A stretch of 33,874 bases of DNA from Dysgonamonadaceae bacterium (GTDB taxonomy: Bacteria; Bacteroidota; Bacteroidia; Bacteroidales; Azobacteroidaceae). The stretch is from assembly GCA_031287395.1 (NCBI GenBank), contig JAITTA010000287.1, forward strand, positions 1 to 33,874, read 5' to 3'. The position numbers and the translations under genes were made by a program. The stretch's first letter is position 1, and each line of letters opens with the position of its first letter. Under the pieces are notes generated by a model, which had not been told where the DNA came from, searched no databases, and saw only the letters and a list, made by a program, of their open reading frames with translations. Shown here in pieces: positions 8,878 to 16,917 of the stretch.

Positions 8878-11634
8878 TTAGTTACTTTGAATTCCCGATT
8901 CTTTCAGAAATTCCAAAGGAGTTTGGCCGGTTATTTTTTTAAAGACATGGAAGAAAGAGCTTCGGGAATTGAATCCGCACTTTTCCGACAAAGCGGTCAA
9001 GGTATATTGATGGATTGAGTCGGTTTGAGCTTTTTTCTTGAATTCGGTTACGCGGTATTTATTGACGAAATCGGTAAAATTTGTTTTCAGGTTTTGATTC
9101 AGTACTTGAGATATCTTGGCCTGAGGATATTTTATGGCGGCGGAAGCATCGGCCAGTTTCAGTTTGGAGTTCAGATAGGGTTGTTCCCGCTCCATGTATT
9201 CGAGCAATGCGTTTCTGATCAGAATGGATTCTTCTTCTACCAATTTGGAATTTTGATATTTTTCGGAATGATCCATTCGTTTTTTTACAGGATCAACGAT
9301 TTTTTTCTTTAAATTACTTAACTTTATAAGTTGAATCCTGTAAAAATAAATTTCCGTCAAGATAATGAGGATGGAAATTCCTATCCAGAAATAAGTCGCA
9401 TAAGACTTTTTCTTGAGAATCAATATGTTTTTTTCCGGTTCGAGGCTGCCTGCTTTTCGTATATGAAGTTTGTATCTTCCCGGTTTCACATCGGTGTAAC
9501 TGATCTGGTTTTGTCCGATTAACCTATTCCAGGTGGAATCCTGTCCGTCCAATTTATATTCGTAAATTTCGGATTTGAGTATTCCGAAATCCAGACCGGA
9601 AAAACGGATATCCACGTTGTCCTGATTCGATTCGAGATGGATGATGGAGGTAAATTCGGGAGCATATTGTAAGGATGGAGTTCCGGGCTTTATTCTTTTT
9701 CCTCCGATATATACCGCTGTGACGACAATGGGTTTCTTTCCCGGATCTGTTTTGGGATTTTCCGGCGGCAGGGTATGCAATAATCCTTTTTCATTGGCCC
9801 ACCAAATGGTTCCTTCTTCGTCCTTTTGAACCGAATGGTTGAACAATAGGGCCGGTATTCCGTCGGTTAATGAGAAAAGAAAATAATTGCCGGTTTGTTT
9901 ATCAAAGCGGATTAATCCTTTTGCAGTTGAAATCCAGAGGTATCCGAAGTTGTCTTCTATCGTGCTGATGGCAAATATGTCCGGAAGCAAGTTTTTGTCC
10001 GTGTAGTGTTTTCCTGCGGACAATGATTTGTCGATCTGAACCAGACCGTTTTTTTCACTGCAAATCCAGATATCTCCCGAACTATCCTGGTAGAGGTGCC
10101 GGATCATTTTCAGATTCGGATTAAAACCGGCTGGAAAAATATCTTTCCGGATCGTTTGTGTCTTATTGTCGTATAGACAAACCCCTTCGGCCGTACCGAT
10201 CCATATCCGGTTGTCGGAATCACATAAAATACTATATACCAGGTTGTCTGTTAATCCCGAATCGGACGAAGTGTATTGTGTTATTTTCCCGGTATGGGGA
10301 TCGAAGCAGATGACCCCGCTCAATGTTCCGAACCAGATCCGTTTGTCTTTATCCGAAGTAAAAGAATAAAAGGAATTGTTCGTGAATAATTGTTCGTCTT
10401 TGAATTCGGACAAAGTCATTGTTTGAGGATTGAAAGTATATAATCCGCCACTGTATGTCCCGATTAGAAATTGATTGTTCCAGGGGAAAATACTCAGGAT
10501 GATGTTTGATTTCAAGACACGGGTATTTTCCGACGAAAAATTCCTGAAGACGGATTCTTTTTCCGAGATGAAGAAGAATCCGTTTCGTGTACCGATGATT
10601 TTCCGTCCGTCGTTCCCGATCCAGAAAGAACGGACATTCAAATCGAGCGTATTTAGTTTTCCGGGAAGAGAATAAACCCGGAAGATATCCCTTGAAATGA
10701 TATTATAATTTAAACCGGAAAAAAAAGTTCCGATCCAGAAAGTTTGATCGTCAAGTAGAAAAGAATAGATGGCATTTGAGCTGATGCTGTAAGGATTATT
10801 CGGATCGTGGGTGACGGAAGATACGGATTGGTTTTCCAAAGAGACTATTTTCAATCCGCCACCGTTTGTTCCTACGTATAATTTGTTTTGATGGAAGTTC
10901 AGATTCAGGATGCAATTGTTTCCCAGGTTCGTGAAACGGGTAAAAGTTTTGGATGGGATATCGAAAACAAGAACTCCCGTATTTTCGGAACCGATATAAA
11001 TTTTCGATCCTACCTGAATCAGGCAATAAAATTTGTTCAATATATTATTTGTGGGAGAATAGAGGTATTTTTCGTGTTTCCGGTGGTGGGGGTTATAATA
11101 AATCAATCCGTCGTCACTTGTTAACCAGCAATTGTCTCCGGAATCGATGATGATTCCCGTCAGATGTCCGGTACTGTTTATTTCGGTTTTTTCGATGGAA
11201 TTTTCTTTTTGGGTAAACAGACCATGATCCGTGCAGATATAAAGAGTCTCTTTATGAAATTTCAAGGCGCGGACGGCAATAGGATTGATGCCCGGTAATT
11301 CGACTGTCCGGATGGAACCGGATTTTCTTGATAAGACTTTAAGTCCGAAGTTTGTTCCCACCCATAACCGGTTGGAGTCTGTTTCGCAGATTGTATAGAT
11401 GGTTTCATTATTAAAATCGGGATATACTTCCACATTGATCCCGTCGAAACGATTGAATCCGTTTTGTGTTCCCAACCAGATGAATCCGGCGGAATCCTTG
11501 TAAATAGCATTGATTGTATTATTGGAAAGCCCGTTATCCGTATTTATCGTGGTGAAATGTAAATCAGGGCCGAAAGAAGAAGCGGGAAATACATTTCCCG
11601 AAAACATAAATAAAAGAAAAATTATTTTTCTCAT
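8878..11634 (-). CDS. Membrane-tethered beta-propeller sensor with AraC-type DNA-binding domain
   Basis: This is a 918-aa one-component transcription regulator spanning the inner membrane. A signal peptide (1-20) is followed by about fourteen 'two-component regulator propeller' repeats (for example 'FIWLGTQNGFNRFDG', 'RIWIGTAEGVCLYD') forming a periplasmic double beta-propeller (about 25-625). A Y_Y_Y domain ('YEYKLDGQDSTWNRL', 691-705, to about 735) comes next, then a transmembrane helix (about 745-767) and an AraC/HTH_18 domain (about 830-912, 'ALSEKCGFNSRSSFFHVFKK'). Hybrid two-component regulators of glycan loci have histidine-kinase and receiver domains between membrane and AraC domain; here only about 60 residues separate them, so both are missing. 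Signalling must be by direct conformational coupling. Divergent from susC, it probably activates the locus on binding an oligosaccharide. Confidence 0.88.
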   Translation of the reverse strand: MRKIIFLLFMFSGNVFPASSFGPDLHFTTINTDNGLSNNTINAIYKDSAGFIWLGTQNGFNRFDGINVEVYPDFNNETIYTICETDSNRLWVGTNFGLKVLSRKSGSIRTVELPGINPIAVRALKFHKETLYICTDHGLFTQKENSIEKTEINSTGHLTGIIIDSGDNCWLTSDDGLIYYNPHHRKHEKYLYSPTNNILNKFYCLIQVGSKIYIGSENTGVLVFDIPSKTFTRFTNLGNNCILNLNFHQNKLYVGTNGGGLKIVSLENQSVSSVTHDPNNPYSISSNAIYSFLLDDQTFWIGTFFSGLNYNIISRDIFRVYSLPGKLNTLDLNVRSFWIGNDGRKIIGTRNGFFFISEKESVFRNFSSENTRVLKSNIILSIFPWNNQFLIGTYSGGLYTFNPQTMTLSEFKDEQLFTNNSFYSFTSDKDKRIWFGTLSGVICFDPHTGKITQYTSSDSGLTDNLVYSILCDSDNRIWIGTAEGVCLYDNKTQTIRKDIFPAGFNPNLKMIRHLYQDSSGDIWICSEKNGLVQIDKSLSAGKHYTDKNLLPDIFAISTIEDNFGYLWISTAKGLIRFDKQTGNYFLFSLTDGIPALLFNHSVQKDEEGTIWWANEKGLLHTLPPENPKTDPGKKPIVVTAVYIGGKRIKPGTPSLQYAPEFTSIIHLESNQDNVDIRFSGLDFGILKSEIYEYKLDGQDSTWNRLIGQNQISYTDVKPGRYKLHIRKAGSLEPEKNILILKKKSYATYFWIGISILIILTEIYFYRIQLIKLSNLKKKIVDPVKKRMDHSEKYQNSKLVEEESILIRNALLEYMEREQPYLNSKLKLADASAAIKYPQAKISQVLNQNLKTNFTDFVNKYRVTEFKKKAQTDSIHQYTLTALSEKCGFNSRSSFFHVFKKITGQTPLEFLKESGIQSN

Positions 11635-11655
11635 CCGTTACCTCTCATTTAATTA

Positions 11656-11686
11656 CAAAGTTAGTAAAATCATTTCAAATTTCAAA
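11656..11686 (-). promoter_or_regulatory. Promoter of the regulator gene
   Basis: Read on the minus strand, TTTG (11683-11686) and TAACTTTG (11656-11663) are 19 bp apart, matching the Bacteroidota sigma-ABfr pattern TTTG / TAnnTTTG. The expected transcription start is around 11650, about 15 bases before the regulator ATG at 11634. Confidence 0.6.
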
Positions 11687-11812
11687 TTCCGTCACAACGA
11701 AAACCGTTTATACCTTATCCAGAATCTCCTTCCCTCAACCGTTCAATTCGAAAAAAAAAATGAAAATAAGTCCAGAATTATTATTTTTAGACTAAAAAAT
11801 CCCGGAATAACA

Positions 11813-11842
11813 ATTGTTTTAACATTTATGCCCATACTTTTG
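11813..11842 (+). promoter_or_regulatory. Promoter of the susC operon
   Basis: ATTG (11813-11816) and TACTTTTG (11835-11842), 18 bp apart, fit the Bacteroidota -33/-7 pattern with one mismatch in the -33 box. Transcription would start near 11850, about 50 bases before the susC ATG at 11901. About 125 bp separate it from the divergent regulator promoter, leaving room for a regulator-binding site; I see no clear direct repeat in that stretch. Confidence 0.5.
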
Positions 11843-11900
11843 TCATCGTTACAACGAAAAATTGAAATCACAAATTCATTTATATTAATAAACATGATTT

Positions 11901-14900
11901 ATGAAGAAATTCACAATTAACTTATCCGGAAAATCCGTTTTGTTGGCTTTTCTGATGTTTTGCGGAGGAAGCTATTACAACGGATTTGTTTATGCTGATG
12001 AAAAAGGAGAAACGAGTATTTTTCAAGGAAACCTGAAAGTAACCGGCGTTTTGAAAGACACCGGTGGAGAACCGGTCATGGGAGTTTCCGTTACTGTGGT
12101 TGGTACCGGTCTCGGAACCACTTCCGACTTGGATGGTAAATTCCAGGTTACGGTACCTAACACCCAATCTAAACTGGAATTCCGATATCTGGGATTTGCA
12201 ACGAAAGTAATAACTGTCGGAAATCAGACAACTTTTGAAATCACGATGGAGGAGGATTCCAAACTGTTGGACGAGGTGGTCGTGATAGGATACGGTTCTT
12301 TGAAGCGCTCCGACCTGACGGGAGCCGTGAGTTCGGTCTCCATGCCGACTTTGCTGCTGAGTTCGCAGACCAATGCTTTCGGAGGAATGACGGGAACCGT
12401 ATCGGGAGTTAATATTATACGTAACAATAATAAACCGGGAGGTACGTATGATATTGTCGTCCGGGGATTAAGCTCCATTTCCGGGACCAATGCTCCGCTG
12501 GTGGTAATAGACGGGATCCCGGTTCCGGCTCAAGGTTCCGGGCAAACAGGTTTTACAACCGGGTTGGAAAGTATCAATCCGGATGATATTGAGAAAATAG
12601 ACATTCTGAAGGATGCTTCGTCAACGGCTATTTACGGTTCACGAGCTTCCAACGGCGTTATCATTGTTACCACCAAGCGGGGAAACCTTGGAAAACCGAA
12701 AGTGGCTTATTCGGGATATGCGGGCTGGAGAGAATATACCCATGTTCCGGAAATGATGTCGGGTGACGAATATGTACAGTTAGCCCGTGAAGCCGCCCGT
12801 GCACAGAATAATAATGTTTATAAACCCGATGAACAGGTTTTTACCGATCCGTCCGAACTTAAAGCCGTGCAGGATCATCATTATTATGATTGGCTGGGCG
12901 CTATTTCAAATCCGGCGCTTATTACAAATCATTCCCTTCAGGCTTCCGGAGGTACGGATGCCGCAAAATATGCGCTTTCGGGAGGATATTACTTCGAAGA
13001 CGGTATGGTGAATCCGCAAGATTTTACCCGTTATACTTTCCGGTCTGTTATGGATTTGAAATTATCGGAACATGTCACGTTCGGCGGGAGCATGTATTTG
13101 ACTCATACGATACGGAATACGGGTAACAGCGATTTGTTGCAGGATGCCCTCCGTATGCGTCCCACGCAACATCCCGAAAGTCTTGTCGATGGAAGTGAAA
13201 TGTGGAAGTATGCCAGTAACGGTTTGTTTAATCCGTTGACTACGAATCAAAATGAGTTCAATCAAACCAAAACTTCCAATATTTTTGTCAATGCATACCT
13301 TGCAGTCAATCCTGTAAAAGGACTTGAATTGAAATCCTCGTTTTCACCGAGATTACAGAAAGACATGATCGGACAATACCGGGGCAAATGGACTAAAGCT
13401 AATCAGGGAACAACAGCCGGAGCTACTAATAATTACCGCAAAAATGATTATACGGACTTCGTTTGGGATAATATTGCCAATTATAAATGGTCTAAAGGGA
13501 TTCATAACCTGGATATAACCGGCGTTTTCTCCATGCAGCAGAATGTGATGGAAGGGATATACGGACAATCCCAATACCTGACATTCAATTCCTTGTGGTA
13601 TAACTTGCAAGGAGGTTCTACCAATTCGGCTCAGTCGAGTTATACCCAATCCAGTCTGATGTCTTATCTGGCAAGGGTCAATTATACCTTATTGGATAAG
13701 TATCTGATTACGGCATCTATGCGTTATGACGGTTCTTCCAAACTGGCCGAGGGCAACAAATGGGGGTTGTTCCCATCGGCTGCCGTCGCATGGCGCCTTT
13801 CGGAAGAATCTTTCCTGATGGACCTGCGATGGCTGTCTAATCTGAAACTCCGGTTGAGCTACGGAGAAACCGGTAATGATTCCGTAAGCCCGTATTCTAC
13901 CGACGGACGGATTTCCGGCTCTCAATATATTGTAATCGGAGGTTCGGGAGTCGTAGGAAATGTCCCCAACAATCTTCGTAATACCAAATTGACATGGGAA
14001 CGATCGGCAGAATATAATCTTGGCCTCGATTTCGGATTATTCGATTCCCGTATTTCCGGAAATATTGATGTATATAACAGGCTTACCACGAATTTGATTA
14101 TGCCTAGATCGGTCCCTGCTACTACCGGTTATTCTTCCGTTACGGATAACGTCGGTTCGGTACGCAACAAAGGAATTGAAGTGACGGTGAACACTTTGAA
14201 TGTGAAGAGCGGCCGGTTTACCTGGCGTACAAACATCAATCTTGCTTACAACAAAAACGAAATTGTAGATCTGGTGTTCAAAGAAGATTTGGGAGCTTAT
14301 TCCGAACAATTGGAAGGAATGGTCGGAGATTTTAACAACAAATGGTTTATAGGACAACCAATAAAGATCAACTGGGCATACCAGACATTGGGGGTATGGC
14401 AGTTGGGAGAAGAAGCCGAAGCTTTGAAACACGGACTGAAACCCGGTAACTACCGCGTTAGGGATTTCAACGACGACGGAGTGATCAGCGCTAACAAAGA
14501 TCAGTTTCTTTATGGTCATCAAACTCCCGACTGGACAGGAGGTATGACCAATATGTTTAATTACGGAAATGTTGATTTTAGCGTCAATATGTATTTCCAG
14601 ACAGGTGCCAAGATAAGAAGTCAATTCTATGTGTCGTATGCTCTGGAAAACAATAATCAGAATTTCAATAACATGAAAAAAGATTATTGGACGCCGGAAA
14701 ATCCGACCAATGCTTCCGCTCAGCCTTCCAACATGGGTTCTTACCGTGGATCGGATGCTACGCATCTGATATTCGGTACGGATTTTCTGAAAGTTGGTTA
14801 TGTTACTCTGGGATACACGGTTCCTAAAAAAATCTTATCGAAAGCCGGACTGAATCAGTTCAGGTTCTACGCAACCATGCAGAACCCGTTTACGTTTACT

Positions 14901-14999
14901 TCATTCCCGGGTTTTGATCCGGGACAGCCGAACGCAAGTATTGGAACTACCGATATGATCACACGAAATATTATTTTTGGCCTCAATTTCTTATTTTAA
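11901..14999 (+). CDS. SusC/RagA-family TonB-linked outer-membrane glycan importer
   Basis: This is a 1032-aa outer-membrane transporter that imports oligosaccharides with the SusD-like protein encoded next. It has a signal peptide (1-32), a carboxypeptidase-regulatory-like domain (about 44-118, 'GTTSDLDGKFQVTVP'), the SusC-type TonB box 'LDEVVVIGYG' (123-132), and a plug domain containing the family signature 'IEKIDILKDASSTAIYG' (230-246) followed by 'SRASNGVIIVTTK'. The large barrel ends in 'IIFGLNFLF'. Length is normal for the family. The stop is 4 bp from the first ATG of the susD-like gene, so translation is probably coupled. Upstream lie a predicted promoter and a divergent regulator. 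The glycan is not readable from this protein; the neighbouring lyase-like and GH88 genes suggest an acidic one. Confidence 0.96.
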   Translation: MKKFTINLSGKSVLLAFLMFCGGSYYNGFVYADEKGETSIFQGNLKVTGVLKDTGGEPVMGVSVTVVGTGLGTTSDLDGKFQVTVPNTQSKLEFRYLGFATKVITVGNQTTFEITMEEDSKLLDEVVVIGYGSLKRSDLTGAVSSVSMPTLLLSSQTNAFGGMTGTVSGVNIIRNNNKPGGTYDIVVRGLSSISGTNAPLVVIDGIPVPAQGSGQTGFTTGLESINPDDIEKIDILKDASSTAIYGSRASNGVIIVTTKRGNLGKPKVAYSGYAGWREYTHVPEMMSGDEYVQLAREAARAQNNNVYKPDEQVFTDPSELKAVQDHHYYDWLGAISNPALITNHSLQASGGTDAAKYALSGGYYFEDGMVNPQDFTRYTFRSVMDLKLSEHVTFGGSMYLTHTIRNTGNSDLLQDALRMRPTQHPESLVDGSEMWKYASNGLFNPLTTNQNEFNQTKTSNIFVNAYLAVNPVKGLELKSSFSPRLQKDMIGQYRGKWTKANQGTTAGATNNYRKNDYTDFVWDNIANYKWSKGIHNLDITGVFSMQQNVMEGIYGQSQYLTFNSLWYNLQGGSTNSAQSSYTQSSLMSYLARVNYTLLDKYLITASMRYDGSSKLAEGNKWGLFPSAAVAWRLSEESFLMDLRWLSNLKLRLSYGETGNDSVSPYSTDGRISGSQYIVIGGSGVVGNVPNNLRNTKLTWERSAEYNLGLDFGLFDSRISGNIDVYNRLTTNLIMPRSVPATTGYSSVTDNVGSVRNKGIEVTVNTLNVKSGRFTWRTNINLAYNKNEIVDLVFKEDLGAYSEQLEGMVGDFNNKWFIGQPIKINWAYQTLGVWQLGEEAEALKHGLKPGNYRVRDFNDDGVISANKDQFLYGHQTPDWTGGMTNMFNYGNVDFSVNMYFQTGAKIRSQFYVSYALENNNQNFNNMKKDYWTPENPTNASAQPSNMGSYRGSDATHLIFGTDFLKVGYVTLGYTVPKKILSKAGLNQFRFYATMQNPFTFTSFPGFDPGQPNASIGTTDMITRNIIFGLNFLF

Positions 15000-15003
15000 T
15001 TAA

Positions 15004-16839
15004 ATGCATACGACAATGAAATCAAATAAGTTTATTCACATCATTATTTTTGTTCTATTCGTCCGGATGTTGACTTCCTGTTCGGGTTTCCTCGATGAGG
15101 TGAACTATTCGAGCCAGTCTGCCGAGACTTATTATGCCACTCAACCGGGATATGAAAGTTTGGTCAACGGTTGTTACGCTTCGCTGAAGGATGTTTACAA
15201 TTCGCTGGATTATTTCTTCCTGGCGCAAATAGGTACCGACTTGGGGACACAAAGCTCCACGACAAGCATTTCTCCGGTCAATGCCTATACTTTGCAATAC
15301 GATGCCAATCAAGGGAATGTGTCTTCCTTGTGGAATAACCTCTATAGAGGGTTGAAGAATTTTAATGCGGCCATTACTCGCGCTTCAAAAGTGATCACTT
15401 CCGGTCCGGAAGGAATGAACGCTTCTCTCCTGGAGCAACGTGTGGCCGAAATGAAAGCGCTCAGGGCGTTATATCTTTTCGAGATTATCCGGAATTGGGG
15501 GCAGGCGCCTCTCATTACGGAAGAATATATGGCTCCGGTTACTACTGCTAAGTATAACACCGAACAGGAATTTTACGAACAAATTCTTTCGGATCTCAGC
15601 GACGCCAATCTGGAACTGTTACCCTGGAAACAAACCGGAGGCAATTATGGACGGGTGTCGAGGGCTGCCGGTAAACACCTTCGCGCCTTGGTTTATCTGA
15701 CTCGCGGATATTCTCCGGCAGCTGTTTCAGATGATTTCAAAAAAGCTTATAATGATGCTGTCGAAGTATTTAATAATTCCGGACATAAATTATTGGACGA
15801 TTACATGATGGTTCACCGCCAGGCCAATCAGACGAACGACGAGATCCTATTCAGTCTGGGGTTTGCCAATCAGGCCAATTACAATACCAATGCATGGCCT
15901 AAATTCTATCTGTTCCCTTATAGAGAAGGTTATCTCGGATTGTCGAAATCCAATATTTACAGCAATGATTGGGCCACCGTAATGCCTACCAAATGGGCTT
16001 ATATGCAATTCGACTGGATGAAAGACCGCCGTGCGTCGGTGACTTTCATGAGTCCTTTGAATTCTAATCCGGCTACTTCCACCAATGGTAATCAGTACGG
16101 ACAAAATTTCTTTCAATGTACGAGTGCTGTGGCCGGTAAGTTCGCTCTTGGAGACACCTGCCTCTATTTCCCTGTTCCGACGGATACTAAATTCCGTTTC
16201 TGGACGCAGACGGATAAAGAGGCGCAGTCGACAGGAGAACATCCTTATGTAGTGTATAATTACCCTTCCGGAGACCCGGCGGATATGTCGCCGGTTGTCG
16301 GAGAAAACGACTACTTCATCAACGGATACCAGGCTTCAAGCGGATTTTCGCGTGCCTGGAACCCGGTCTGGAAATTCAAAGATAACAACACTACATATAG
16401 TGAAGGAAATGCCAATACAGGTACTCGTAATATCTATATCTTTCGTTTGGCAGAGACCTGCCTGATTGCCGCCGAGGCTGCCGTAAAGAGTAATGATAAT
16501 GCAAATGCTTTACTGTGGATTAACAAAGTGCGTAGCCGTGCTTCCGTCAATGCTCCTCAAGCCGGATTGCCCGGCTATACGGGTACGCTGACAATAGATG
16601 ATATCCTGGACGAAAGAGGCCGTGAACTGTTGGGAGAGGGTTCGCGCTGGAACGATTTGCAACGTACGGGCCGGTTGCCTGTGCTGACAATTAAATATAA
16701 TTGGGATTTACGGAATATCGGGACAACACTTCTTACGCAAGAATCGTTTAAAAGTAAATTCAACCGGCGTCCTATACCTATTGATTGGCTGAATTCCCTT
16801 TCTAACGGACAGGAGCTTGGCAATAATCCCGGATGGTGA
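15004..16839 (+). CDS. SusD/RagB-family surface glycan-binding lipoprotein
   Basis: This is a 611-aa lid protein of the SusCD import complex, on the cell surface. The more likely start is the second ATG at 15016 (Met5), which gives a standard lipoprotein signal, 'MKSNKFIHIIIFVLFV', with a lipobox 'MLTSC' (Cys at residue 26 of the longer form). The SusD helical TPR-like part is seen in 'ALRALYLFEIIRNWGQAPLI' and the C-terminal helix block in 'AETCLIAAEAAVKSN', 'ILDERGRELLGEGSRWNDL' and 'RRPIPIDWL', ending 'GNNPGW', all typical of RagB/SusD proteins. It directly follows susC and precedes the GH97-lyase fusion by 78 bp, so all are probably one transcript. Confidence 0.95.
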   Translation: MHTTMKSNKFIHIIIFVLFVRMLTSCSGFLDEVNYSSQSAETYYATQPGYESLVNGCYASLKDVYNSLDYFFLAQIGTDLGTQSSTTSISPVNAYTLQYDANQGNVSSLWNNLYRGLKNFNAAITRASKVITSGPEGMNASLLEQRVAEMKALRALYLFEIIRNWGQAPLITEEYMAPVTTAKYNTEQEFYEQILSDLSDANLELLPWKQTGGNYGRVSRAAGKHLRALVYLTRGYSPAAVSDDFKKAYNDAVEVFNNSGHKLLDDYMMVHRQANQTNDEILFSLGFANQANYNTNAWPKFYLFPYREGYLGLSKSNIYSNDWATVMPTKWAYMQFDWMKDRRASVTFMSPLNSNPATSTNGNQYGQNFFQCTSAVAGKFALGDTCLYFPVPTDTKFRFWTQTDKEAQSTGEHPYVVYNYPSGDPADMSPVVGENDYFINGYQASSGFSRAWNPVWKFKDNNTTYSEGNANTGTRNIYIFRLAETCLIAAEAAVKSNDNANALLWINKVRSRASVNAPQAGLPGYTGTLTIDDILDERGRELLGEGSRWNDLQRTGRLPVLTIKYNWDLRNIGTTLLTQESFKSKFNRRPIPIDWLNSLSNGQELGNNPGW

Positions 16840-16917
16840 AACTCCAATCCTGTAGGAACTTAAAATTTTATGCCCTTACGGGGAGTCATTTTTACTGATA
16901 ATTATTAAAATACAGAT

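Noticed and set aside
14037-14765. 242-codon open frame on the minus strand within susC
   Set aside because: It is wholly antisense to a well-supported gene, has no recognisable domain, and reflects codon bias.
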